Source of the DNA: Rhodoluna sp.
Lineage (GTDB): Bacteria > Actinomycetota > Actinomycetes > Actinomycetales > Microbacteriaceae
Assembly: GCA_026393335.1 (NCBI GenBank)
Contig: JAPLAJ010000095.1
Span: 1 to 12,502 of the forward strand
Length of the DNA stretch: 12,502 bases
Direction of reading: 5' to 3'
In this document: positions 1 to 7,080 of the stretch, piece after piece
How positions within the stretch are numbered: position 1 is the first letter of the stretch
How the letters are laid out: the number at the start of each line of letters is the position of its first letter
The notes under the pieces: generated by a model
The model's database searches: none
What the model was told of the DNA's origin: nothing
What the model saw: the letters and a program-made list of their open reading frames with translations, nothing else
Translations under genes and position numbers: made by a program

Positions 1-998
1 TCGCCTAGCATCACCGGAATGATTGGGTGCTCTCCTTCAAGGAGTAAGAAACCTGCCTCATGCATCCGCTGCCTAAATTGTTTTGCGTTGTTGTGCAATT
101 TGTTCCGAAGTTGCATGCCTTCCTTTGAGCCGGCAATCCTGATTGCCTCCAATGAACCTGCTGCAATGGCTGGCGCTAGCGAATTTGAGAAAAGATACGG
201 TCTTGCCTTCTGTCTGAGGATCTCGACAATTTCTTTTCTTCCTGAAACATATCCACCAGCAGCACCGCCGAGAGCTTTTCCGAAAGTACCGGTATAGATG
301 TCAACCCGATCACTGACTCCAGCTAGCTCTGGCGTTCCTTTGCCACCTGCACCTAGAAGTCCAACGGCATGAGAATCATCTACCATCACAACAGCTCCAT
401 AGGCTTCGGCAAGTTCACAAATTTCTTGCAATGGTGCAAGATAGCCATCCATGCTAAAGATTCCATCGGTGACGATGATTCTCTGCCTAGCATCTTTAGC
501 CTCTTCAAGGCATCTCTTCAAATCAGCCATGTCTCTGTTCTTGTATCTAAACCTGGCCGCCTTAGATAATCTAATTCCGTCAATTATGCTGGCGTGATTT
601 AACTCATCACTGATGATTGCATCACGATCATCAAACAAGGATTCAAAGACTCCACCGTTGGCATCAAAACAAGAGCTAAACAGAATGGTGTCATCGGTAC
701 CTAGAAACTGTGAGACCGCAACTTCTAATTCTTTGTGGATATCTTGTGTGCCACAGATGAACCGCACGCTTGCTACACCAAACCCACGTTCGTCCAGAAT
801 GGTCTTAGCCGCATCAATGATTCTCTGATCGTTAGCTAAGCCTAGGTAGTTATTGGCACAGAAATTCAGTAAATCTCCTTGGCCTGAGACTATGTGCGAA
901 CCCTGCGGTGAATCTATTTCACGTTCACCTTTATATAGGCCTGCGCTTTGGATATCCGCTATGGTTTCTTGAAGTTGTAACTTTAGTGATTCATACAT
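1..998 (-). CDS. kbl: Glycine C-acetyltransferase (2-amino-3-ketobutyrate CoA ligase), C-terminus outside window
   Basis: This PLP-dependent enzyme cleaves 2-amino-3-ketobutyrate with CoA to glycine and acetyl-CoA, the second step of threonine breakdown, in the cytoplasm. I translated it by hand from the minus strand: 332 codons are open to the window edge, against about 395 in the family, so only the last sixty or so residues are missing. Fold-type I aminotransferase signatures are in order: NFCANNYLGLA near residues 45-55, DELNHASIIDG at 131-141, VDDSHAVG at 206-213 and TGTFGKALGG at 236-245, where K241 should form the PLP Schiff base. The start ATG (998-996) shares one base with the tdh stop (TGATG), so translational coupling is likely. 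A second ATG four bases further in is out of frame. The closest alternatives are the paralogues BioF and HemA, but the tdh neighbour and the protein's own sequence make Kbl very likely. Confidence 0.95.
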   Translation of the reverse strand, partial: MYESLKLQLQETIADIQSAGLYKGEREIDSPQGSHIVSGQGDLLNFCANNYLGLANDQRIIDAAKTILDERGFGVASVRFICGTQDIHKELEVAVSQFLGTDDTILFSSCFDANGGVFESLFDDRDAIISDELNHASIIDGIRLSKAARFRYKNRDMADLKRCLEEAKDARQRIIVTDGIFSMDGYLAPLQEICELAEAYGAVVMVDDSHAVGLLGAGGKGTPELAGVSDRVDIYTGTFGKALGGAAGGYVSGRKEIVEILRQKARPYLFSNSLAPAIAAGSLEAIRIAGSKEGMQLRNKLHNNAKQFRQRMHEAGFLLLEGEHPIIPVMLG

Positions 999-2041
999 CA
1001 GAGTTGGGTCCAATCCAATACAACTTTGCCACTGGATGCAGCTCTTGCTATGTTGAAGCCTTCTTGCCACTTACTAGCTGGCAGCCTGTCTGTAATCACC
1101 GAGGAAATTCTCTCTCGTAGCAGCTCACTTGATTTCAACATAGAGCTCATGGCTGTCCAGGTCTCATACATCTCGCGACCATATATTCCTTTGAGTGTGA
1201 GCATATGAGTTACTACTTTGGACCAATCAATATCTATTGACTCGGTTGGTAAACCAAGCATGGCAACCCGTCCACCGTGGTTGAGGTTATCGATCATCTC
1301 TGGCAGGGCTGTTTTGTGCCCAGACATTTCAAACCCAACATCGAAACCCTCACGCATGCCCAGTTGTTTTTGCGATTCGCTAATTCTTGTTTTTTGCACA
1401 TTGAGAGCGATATCTACTCCCATCGATCTAGCTAGTTCAAGTCTTGGTTCGCTAATGTCGGTGACCACAATGTACCTGGCTCCTAGATGCCTTGCTACTG
1501 CAATTGACATCAAACCGATTGGCCCCGCTCCAGAAATAAGAACATCTTCACCAATCAAACTAAATGCCATCGCTGTGTGAACTGCATTACCAAAAGGATC
1601 AAAGATTGCACCAAGGTCTGGATCGATTGCATCGTGATGAACCCAAACATTTGATTCGGGGATGGCTATGTATTCTGCGAAAGCACCATCACGATTTACT
1701 CCAACACCTAAAGTTCTAATACACATTTGACGGCGACCTGCTCTACAGTTTCTGCAAAGACCACACACGATGTGTCCTTCACCCGAGACCTGCTGGCCAA
1801 CTTCAACTTCATGAACTCTAGAGCCGATCTGAACTACTTCACCAAAGAACTCATGGCCTGGGATGATGGGGGTCTTAAGAGTTTCCTGAGCCCAGCTGTC
1901 CCAGCTTTCAATATGCAGGTCTGTGCCGCATATCCCGGTTCGAAGAACTTTGATGAGAACATCGTTTTCACCGATGGGAGGCATTTCGCGCTCAACCATT
2001 TCTAAACCTGGTGCTGCTTTTTGTTTCACTAATGCGCGCAT
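998..2041 (-). CDS. tdh: L-threonine 3-dehydrogenase
   Basis: This zinc-dependent medium-chain dehydrogenase oxidises L-threonine with NAD+ to 2-amino-3-ketobutyrate, which Kbl then cleaves. With the start used here the protein is 347 residues, close to the usual 340-345. Visible motifs are the catalytic zinc ligands C38 (TGICGTD) and H63/E64 (PGHEFFGEV), the four structural-zinc cysteines C93, C96, C99 and C107, and the Rossmann motif GAGPIG at 171-176. The chosen ATG aligns the product (MRALVKQKA) with the start of the E. coli enzyme (MKALSKLKA), and a GAAAG lies 7 nt upstream (2053-2049). An adjacent ATG begins one codon earlier at 2044. The frame stays open upstream, with a further ATG at 2158, so a 39-residue Cys-containing extension is possible. 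Starting at 2041 leaves about 118 bp for promoters shared with the divergent gene at 2160. kbl follows directly. Confidence 0.93.
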   Translation of the reverse strand: MRALVKQKAAPGLEMVEREMPPIGENDVLIKVLRTGICGTDLHIESWDSWAQETLKTPIIPGHEFFGEVVQIGSRVHEVEVGQQVSGEGHIVCGLCRNCRAGRRQMCIRTLGVGVNRDGAFAEYIAIPESNVWVHHDAIDPDLGAIFDPFGNAVHTAMAFSLIGEDVLISGAGPIGLMSIAVARHLGARYIVVTDISEPRLELARSMGVDIALNVQKTRISESQKQLGMREGFDVGFEMSGHKTALPEMIDNLNHGGRVAMLGLPTESIDIDWSKVVTHMLTLKGIYGREMYETWTAMSSMLKSSELLRERISSVITDRLPASKWQEGFNIARAASSGKVVLDWTQL

Positions 2042-2159
2042 CATTGATCTTTCGTCGCCGTTGACGTGGCTGAGCTTTTGGCCTCCACAGCAACAGCCTA
2101 GAAGTGATTGAAGGAACTTTGGCTTTAGTAGAGCAGGTTTCTCTTGTGTTTCTGCCATT
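2042..2159. promoter_or_regulatory. Divergent intergenic region between tdh and membrane protein gene
   Basis: This 118-bp gap lies between divergent genes and should hold the promoters of both tdh-kbl and the membrane protein gene. I see the tdh ribosome-binding site GAAAG (minus strand, 2053-2049). CATTAT at 2156-2161 could be a minus-ten hexamer for a leaderless start at 2169. No convincing minus-35 is visible for either gene. The whole stretch is also open in the tdh frame, so part may be coding instead. Confidence 0.4.
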
Positions 2160-2567
2160 ATGAAAGTTATGGAAAATATCAAATACCTACGCAGAGTGCT
2201 ACTAACCGGTGCAACAGTCTTCGGCCTAAGTGCTCTTTTACTACTGATTAGCCCTTCGCTTTTCAACGAACTACTTGGGATAAGCGCAACCCCTTATCTC
2301 GACTGGGCAATGCGAATGATCGGACTTACCCTTGTGGCGCTAGCTGGCAATATGCTTTCTGTATCTCTAAAGGGCAAGGATTCTGCAGTGATATTCTCTG
2401 CAAGGGTTATGGCTATATCTGCTTTTGGCCTAGGTGTTCTGACACTTCTTATTCCGGTTGCGACTCTAACCTGGTTTGACTTTGCCTATGCAGCTGTTGG
2501 TTTTGGTTTCAGCCTTGCTTATATAGTTGGACTCTTAAGAGCACGCAAGGCACAGGCTGCTAGCTAA
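2160..2567 (+). CDS. Small integral membrane protein of unknown function, four predicted helices
   Basis: I do not recognise this family. The 135-residue product has a basic N-terminus (KYLRR), then four hydrophobic segments near residues 12-31, 49-69, 82-102 and 107-126, and a short basic tail (LLRARKAQ), so it is likely an inner-membrane protein. No catalytic or metal-binding motif stands out, and no signal-peptide cleavage site is evident. Two in-frame starts compete. ATG 2160 gives the longest product. ATG 2169 has CATTAT seven bases upstream, which would suit a leaderless transcript. Neither has a well-spaced Shine-Dalgarno sequence. Its stop overlaps the stop of the convergent ribonuclease gene by four bases, so no terminator fits between them. 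Its neighbours give no functional hint. Confidence 0.75.
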   Translation: MKVMENIKYLRRVLLTGATVFGLSALLLLISPSLFNELLGISATPYLDWAMRMIGLTLVALAGNMLSVSLKGKDSAVIFSARVMAISAFGLGVLTLLIPVATLTWFDFAYAAVGFGFSLAYIVGLLRARKAQAAS

Positions 2568-3967
2568 AGCAGTGCTTGCTCACCGTCTTTAGGTGCGTGA
2601 GATTTCCAACCGAGTTTAGCTACAATCGAGTCGCTGAAGCTTTCAGCGGCACCTGCTTCGCCGTGAACCACAAACACTTGGCCAGGTGCTACAGAGGTTG
2701 AGCTAAGCCACTTGATCAATTCATTTGAATCAGCATGCACAGAGAACTCAGCTATTTGTTCAACTCTGGCTCTAACAGGAACTAGTTCACCGTGCATCTT
2801 TACCTGCTCTGCACCATCAACTAATGCTCGACCTCGGGTGCCAATTGCTTGATAGCCAACAAAAAGAATTGTGTGTTTGGAGTTAGGCAACATCTGTCTT
2901 AGGTGGTGCACCACACGTCCGCCGGTTCCCATTCCCGATGCGGAAATAATTATGCATGGCTGGCTTGGGTCATTTACAGTCTTCGACTGTTCGACACTTT
3001 CAAGTTCGACAAGGGAACCTGGATCAAATGGATCGCGTCCAGCCCAACTCTTTCTAATGTCTTCGCGAATCTCTAGCGAACCCTCATTGATGGCTTGGCG
3101 ATAGTAATCAAGAGCTTTGAGGGCCATAGGTGAATCAGCATAGACAGGAACCTTTTTGATTACACCTGATTCCATAAGTTCTCTGATTCTGACCAAAATT
3201 ATTTCAGTTCTATCAACGGCGAAAGCTGGGATCAGAACAGACCCACCGCCTTCAATAGTTTCGTTAATAGCTTTTTCAAAATTAGTTGATGAAGCCACAT
3301 GCTCGCGGTCGCCATAAGTTGATTCAGTGATAAGTGCATCAAACTTGCCGGCGATGATTCTTTCTGGATTTACTAATAGTGGATGCTCGTCTCGGCCAAG
3401 ATCACCTGAGAACATGAGCTTCTTCCCAAAGAACTCAACCTCAAGTGTTGCCGCACCTAGGATGTGACCTGATGTATGGAAAGTCACAAATGTTTGTTCA
3501 GCAACCTGAATTCTTTGGTTGAATTCTTCTTCCTGAAACTTTTGGATAGCTTTCTCGGCATCATCTTCGTCATAGAGCGGCTTTGGCGGATTGTGTTTGC
3601 TAAAGCCCTTCTTTGCAGCATATTTTGCATCTTCAGTTTGTATCCGAGCAGAGTCTCGAAGAATAACAGCGGCTAGTTTTGCTGTGAACTTAGTGGAATG
3701 GATTTTCCCTTTATAGCCTTGTTCAACAAGTTTTGGAATATAGCCACAGTGATCTAAATGTGCGTGAGTTAGAAGCACAGCATTTATTTTGGCTGCATCT
3801 ATAGCAAGTGGAGCCCAGTTCTTTAGTCTTAGTTCCTTTAGTCCCTGGAAAAGACCGCAGTCAACCATGACGTTAGTTTCTCCGCAGCTAAGTAAGAACC
3901 TAGAGCCGGTAACAGTACCTGCTGCTCCAAGGAAAGTTATGGTTGGTTGTTCCCCGTTAGTTGTCAT
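2564..3967 (-). CDS. Metallo-beta-lactamase fold, beta-CASP family ribonuclease
   Basis: The product is a cytoplasmic beta-CASP nuclease of the group related to the eukaryotic CPSF73/Ysh1 proteins and is expected to process or degrade RNA using two zinc ions. All expected motifs are visible in 467 residues: HAHLDH at 68-73, SGH with H168, the GDLGR aspartate D189, beta-CASP motif A glutamate E215 (TESTYGD), SVHAD with H411, and the C-terminal VVHGE with H435. The region between roughly 215 and 395 is the beta-CASP cap. The domain order and length match bacterial members with no added RNA-binding domain. It is not RNase J, which has a different length and C-terminal domain. The ATG at 3967 is supported by TACACT six bases upstream, suggesting a leaderless transcript. 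Only 39 bp separate it from the divergent metal ATPase. Confidence 0.92.
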   Translation of the reverse strand: MTTNGEQPTITFLGAAGTVTGSRFLLSCGETNVMVDCGLFQGLKELRLKNWAPLAIDAAKINAVLLTHAHLDHCGYIPKLVEQGYKGKIHSTKFTAKLAAVILRDSARIQTEDAKYAAKKGFSKHNPPKPLYDEDDAEKAIQKFQEEEFNQRIQVAEQTFVTFHTSGHILGAATLEVEFFGKKLMFSGDLGRDEHPLLVNPERIIAGKFDALITESTYGDREHVASSTNFEKAINETIEGGGSVLIPAFAVDRTEIILVRIRELMESGVIKKVPVYADSPMALKALDYYRQAINEGSLEIREDIRKSWAGRDPFDPGSLVELESVEQSKTVNDPSQPCIIISASGMGTGGRVVHHLRQMLPNSKHTILFVGYQAIGTRGRALVDGAEQVKMHGELVPVRARVEQIAEFSVHADSNELIKWLSSTSVAPGQVFVVHGEAGAAESFSDSIVAKLGWKSHAPKDGEQALL

Positions 3968-3973
3968 TGTTCA

Positions 3974-3979
3974 AGTGTA
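3974..3979 (-). promoter_or_regulatory. Putative leaderless -10 box (TACACT) for the beta-CASP ribonuclease gene
   Basis: TACACT on the minus strand fits the actinobacterial TAnnnT minus-ten consensus and ends exactly six bases before the ATG at 3967. Transcription would then begin at or next to the start codon. No Shine-Dalgarno sequence is present, which agrees. Experimental 5' ends are not available here. Confidence 0.6.
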
Positions 3980-3994
3980 TGCCTCAAGCAGTGC

Positions 3995-4000
3995 GACAAT
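3995..4000 (+). promoter_or_regulatory. Putative leaderless -10 box (GACAAT) for the metal ATPase gene
   Basis: GACAAT matches TATAAT at four of six positions and ends six bases before the ATG at 4007. This is the same geometry as the other putative leaderless starts in the window, but the hexamer is the weakest of the set because it lacks the first T. There is no ribosome-binding site before this ATG. Confidence 0.45.
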
Positions 4001-4006
4001 CTAAAC

Positions 4007-5812
4007 ATGGTGAAACTTGTGACCCGATATAGTTTTCTGATTCTAGCTTTGACTAGTTCAGTTGCAGGTTTCGTCTTGAATTTTAGTTCCACCCAACTTG
4101 CAAATATTGCTTGGTCAATTGGTGCTGCTATTGGTTTATTACTGAGCCTTAGATGGCTGATTGCTGCCATTAAAGAAAAAGCATTAGGTAGCGATGTCTT
4201 AGCGGTGCTAGCAATTATTGCGACCGGGCTCACTAATGAATGGTTTGCAGCAAGTTTGATTTCTCTCATGCTTGCAAGTGGTAGGGCTTTAGAGCTTTGG
4301 GCTCAAGGTAAGGCAAGCAAGCACTTAGACGCGCTGATGAAGCGTGCACCAAGTTTTGCTCATATGGTCTCCCCCTCAGGTGTGGTGACCGATGTTCCAA
4401 TTAATGAAGTTCAAATATCCTCTCGGCTATTAGTTCGATCTGGCGAAGTTGTTCCAGTCGATGGTGCTCTTGAGGAGAGCGCTGTATTTGACGAGTCAGC
4501 TCTCACTGGAGAATCCCTCCCGGTTTGGCGTGAGGCAGGAACCACTGTTAGCTCTGGAGTTATAAACAGCGGCAGTGCAGTTGTGATTGTTGCTGCTGCC
4601 ACTGCTGAAACAAGTACGTATGCAAACCTAATTAAATTAGTGGCAAGCGCTAAAGCCCAAGCCTCTAAAGGTGTGCGACTGGCGAATGTGTGGGCAGCCA
4701 GGTTTGTTCCTCTGGCTTTGCTAATTGCGGTTGGAACCTATGTAATCACGCAGGACATCAAGCAAGCAGTAGCTGTTCTGGTTGCTGCCACTCCATGCCC
4801 CTTGATACTTGCAGTGCCGGTAGCTCTTGTTGCTGGCATATCAAGAGCAGCGCAAGTTGGAGTCATCATCAAAGAAGGCGCAGCCATTGAGAAGCTTGCT
4901 CAAGCTGAAGTGGTCTTGCTTGATAAAACAGGAACCCTGACAGAAGGCGGACCTAGAATCACCAGCATGGTTTTTGCTGAAGGAGCTGATCCTGATCGAG
5001 TGCTATCTCTAGCGGCTTCGCTTGAACAAACAAGTGCAAATATCGTCGCGCGCGCAACAGTTGCAGAAGCAAAGTTGAGAAATCTTTCCTTGTCAATGGC
5101 CACCGAAGTTCAAGAGGTACATGGCCACGGTTTGTCTGGGTTAGTAGGTGGTAGCAGAGTTACAGTGGGCCAACCTACCCTGCCGCTAGCAGCTTGGGCA
5201 GAACTATCAAATGCTCTCCTAGTGGAAATTAATATTGATGGCAAAGTTCTTGGATACCTCGGTTTAGATGATCCTCTTCGTAAAGAATCACTCGAGACTG
5301 TTGCGCATTTGAAGAATCTCGGAGTCAAGCGAGTGCTGATGGTTTCAGGTGATAGAAAATCAACGGTAGAAAATATCGCACACCAGCTCGGAGTTACTGA
5401 ATACTTCGCTGAATGCTCACCCACTGAAAAGTTAGAGATTCTAAAAACAGAAAAAGAAGCGGCCAAAGGATCGGTGATTATTGTCGGCGATGGTATAAAT
5501 GATGCCCCTGCGCTTGCAGCAGCAGATGTTGGTATAGCGATGGGGGCTAAGGGAACCACAGCTGCTAGCCAAGCTGCATCTGTAGTTATCGTTGAAGATT
5601 CAATCAGAAGATTGGCTAATGCGATTGATATCTCTCAAGTTGCTAGAACTAGAGCAATCCAAGCCAGCACGATTGGAATGTCACTTGCAATAGTTGCGAT
5701 GCTCGCTGCAGCATTTGGTTATCTAAATCCATCGCAGGCAGCCTTGGTTCAAGAACTAATCGATGCAGCTTCTATCATCTGGGCTTTGGTGCCAAGAAAA
5801 TCTAAGCTTTAG
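4007..5812 (+). CDS. P1B-type heavy-metal-translocating ATPase
   Basis: This 601-residue inner-membrane pump should use ATP to export a transition-metal ion. Eight hydrophobic segments are visible: two near 10-52, two in 61-97, two in 232-278 with TPCPL (C264), and two near 555-594. The actuator loop carries TGES (167-170). The phosphorylation motif DKTGTLT is at 306-312 (D306), and the hinge motif GDGINDAP is at 494-501. There is no N-terminal metal-binding domain or CxxC. The membrane motif is TPCPL rather than CPC, so the substrate cannot be assigned from it. E583 and D586 in the last helix may be ligands. The usual nucleotide-binding SEHP is replaced by SANI at 343-346. The frame is open upstream to 3947, but the ATG at 4007 begins the first helix properly and avoids overlapping the divergent gene. 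Its 3' end overlaps pcp by 11 bp. Confidence 0.93.
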   Translation: MVKLVTRYSFLILALTSSVAGFVLNFSSTQLANIAWSIGAAIGLLLSLRWLIAAIKEKALGSDVLAVLAIIATGLTNEWFAASLISLMLASGRALELWAQGKASKHLDALMKRAPSFAHMVSPSGVVTDVPINEVQISSRLLVRSGEVVPVDGALEESAVFDESALTGESLPVWREAGTTVSSGVINSGSAVVIVAAATAETSTYANLIKLVASAKAQASKGVRLANVWAARFVPLALLIAVGTYVITQDIKQAVAVLVAATPCPLILAVPVALVAGISRAAQVGVIIKEGAAIEKLAQAEVVLLDKTGTLTEGGPRITSMVFAEGADPDRVLSLAASLEQTSANIVARATVAEAKLRNLSLSMATEVQEVHGHGLSGLVGGSRVTVGQPTLPLAAWAELSNALLVEINIDGKVLGYLGLDDPLRKESLETVAHLKNLGVKRVLMVSGDRKSTVENIAHQLGVTEYFAECSPTEKLEILKTEKEAAKGSVIIVGDGINDAPALAAADVGIAMGAKGTTAASQAASVVIVEDSIRRLANAIDISQVARTRAIQASTIGMSLAIVAMLAAAFGYLNPSQAALVQELIDAASIIWALVPRKSKL

Positions 5813-6328
5813 CAACTAGAACAGAAACCATTGTCTTTGCAGCTAAAGCCATGGTGTCCACAGCCATAGTAAATAACCCAGGGAAGTCTTCTTTTTGTTC
5901 ATCCATCAAAGGAACATGAACAAAGCCGGACTGAACTGCTGTTCCCTTCAGGGCATCTTGCAGTTCATAAAAGATGTGATTACAAACGAATGTGCCTGCT
6001 GAGAGCGAGAGGCTAGCCGGTATGCCTTCAGCTCGAATAGCAGTGACAAATTCTTTGACTGGAAGTGTGCTTTCAAGTGCTAACGGTGAGCCTTGTCTAA
6101 TTGCCTGATCGACTCTGATGTGGCCAGCATTGTCTGCGATCGATGCATCGTTTAGGTTTACAGCAAATCTCTCTGGAGTGATGCTGGTTCGACCTTCGGC
6201 TTGACCGAAGCAAATGACCACATCTGGTTTGTGCTCATGGACCAGGGCAAGCAGGTTGCTGGCAGCTCGCTCGGATTCAGTCGAGCATTGTTAAAAGGCT
6301 CGAATCCAGTGAGTAAAACCTTGAGCAT
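5802..6328 (-). pseudogene. pcp: Pyroglutamyl-peptidase I, apparently disrupted by internal deletion and frameshift
   Basis: Intact Pcp is a cytoplasmic cysteine peptidase (family C15) that removes N-terminal pyroglutamate. Two pieces in different frames match it. The first (6328 to about 6266) reads MLKVLLTGFEPFNNARLNPSE, the family's N-terminus. The second (from about 6272 to 5802) begins ERAASNLLALVHEHKPD and carries all three catalytic residues: Glu in ITPERFAVN, Cys in GTFVCNH and His in GFVHVP. Compared with remembered Bacillus Pcp, about 25 residues between the pieces are missing and the frame changes. The second frame meets a stop at 6293-6291, so no single frame covers the gene. The span, 527 bp, is not a multiple of three. 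An internal GTG at 6221 opens a 139-codon frame, which would lack the N-terminal fold. An assembly error is the main alternative. Confidence 0.8.
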
Positions 6329-6335
6329 GACCCCA

Positions 6336-6341
6336 AGTCTA
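6336..6341 (-). promoter_or_regulatory. Putative -10 box (TAGACT) for pcp
   Basis: TAGACT on the minus strand ends seven bases before the ATG at 6328, compatible with a leaderless or nearly leaderless start. A GGGG run lies between them but is too close to the ATG to be a good ribosome-binding site. If real, the broken pcp gene still has its promoter. Confidence 0.4.
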
Positions 6342-6403
6342 ACTATCTATAACACTTTCGCATCAGGTGTATTTCAGCAACACTCTATATACAGGTCTTT
6401 GGT

Positions 6404-6409
6404 TAGGCT
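6404..6409 (+). promoter_or_regulatory. Putative leaderless -10 box (TAGGCT) for the Pr6Pr-like gene
   Basis: TAGGCT fits TAnnnT and ends exactly six bases before the ATG at 6416. No Shine-Dalgarno sequence and no clear minus-35 are present. The match supports 6416 over the in-frame ATG at 6431 as the start. Confidence 0.6.
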
Positions 6410-6415
6410 TTTCAA

Positions 6416-7054
6416 ATGCTAAAAACATCTATGGGTTTGGGCTTTCTTCGTATAGCCATGGCGTTAGTCCTATTCGGCAGCATCTTCTGGCAGATAACTG
6501 ACCGAGTAGCTCACAATCTCTTCCGCCCTACCGAATACTTCACATACTTCACTATCACCTCATGCCTACTTACTGGTCTTGCACTGGTGCTAAGTGGTCT
6601 TAGGGTTTTGCGTAACCAGGAAGAGACTAAGTTTCTAACTCTGTTCCGCCTAACCATGGCAGCATCAATGGTCATTGTTGGCGTTATTTACAACGCACTA
6701 CTAGCAGATGCTGCACCAGATCCACGCGATGTTGGCTATGACTGGCCTGTGCTACCTAATCTTCTTATGCATACTTACATGCCGATTCTGGTGTTTTTAG
6801 AGTGGCTGCTAACCAGGACTGCTGTTCCTCTAAAACTCAAGTCAGCATTCTGGGTACTTGTCTATCCGCTTTCTTGGCTAGCTTTTGCAATAACCAGAGG
6901 TTTCATCACTGGCTGGTGGGCATACTGGTTCATTGACCCACAGTATGGCTTTGCCACTATGGCTCAATGGATCTTGACTATTGCCGCTTTCTTTGTGGTT
7001 TTAGCCGTTGGTTTGCTTCCCGCGCAGAAGGCTATTGCCAAACTAGGTAAGTAG
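6416..7054 (+). CDS. Pr6Pr-family multi-pass membrane protein
   Basis: This 212-residue protein appears to have six membrane helices, near residues 10-27, 45-63, 78-96, 115-133, 144-160 and 183-202. It resembles the Pr6Pr family, which is widespread in actinobacteria and has no settled function. Recognisable family-like features are YFTYFTITSC at 41-50 at the start of helix two, IYNALL at 91-96, HTYMPILVFLEWLL at 119-132, and the RGFITGWW...YWFIDP segment at 161-175, rich in aromatic residues. No enzyme active site is evident. The start at 6416 is supported by TAGGCT six bases upstream. The P450 gene begins 26 bp after its stop on the same strand but has its own putative minus-ten, so co-transcription is possible though not required. 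The family assignment comes from memory of its motifs. Confidence 0.8.
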   Translation: MLKTSMGLGFLRIAMALVLFGSIFWQITDRVAHNLFRPTEYFTYFTITSCLLTGLALVLSGLRVLRNQEETKFLTLFRLTMAASMVIVGVIYNALLADAAPDPRDVGYDWPVLPNLLMHTYMPILVFLEWLLTRTAVPLKLKSAFWVLVYPLSWLAFAITRGFITGWWAYWFIDPQYGFATMAQWILTIAAFFVVLAVGLLPAQKAIAKLGK

Positions 7055-7068
7055 GGCTTTTTCTCGTT

Positions 7069-7074
7069 TAGCCT
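7069..7074 (+). promoter_or_regulatory. Putative leaderless -10 box (TAGCCT) for the cytochrome P450 gene
   Basis: TAGCCT fits TAnnnT and ends exactly six bases before the ATG at 7081, inside the 26-bp gap after the upstream membrane protein gene. A GTAGGG further upstream is too distant to be a normal ribosome-binding site. This suggests the P450 gene can be transcribed separately as a leaderless message. Confidence 0.6.
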
Positions 7075-7080
7075 TGAAGC

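Noticed and set aside
1218..1580. Plus-strand open frame of 120 codons opposite tdh
   Set aside because: The opposite strand carries conserved dehydrogenase motifs throughout, so the frame is a shadow.
3947..4006. Upstream extension of the metal ATPase frame to ATG 3947
   Set aside because: It would overlap the start of the divergent ribonuclease gene, adds a Cys-rich stretch unlike the family, and ATG 4007 has a suitable upstream hexamer.
5110..5559. Minus-strand open frame of 149 codons inside the metal ATPase gene
   Set aside because: It lies wholly opposite the conserved nucleotide-binding domain and its product has no recognisable motif. It is an antisense shadow.
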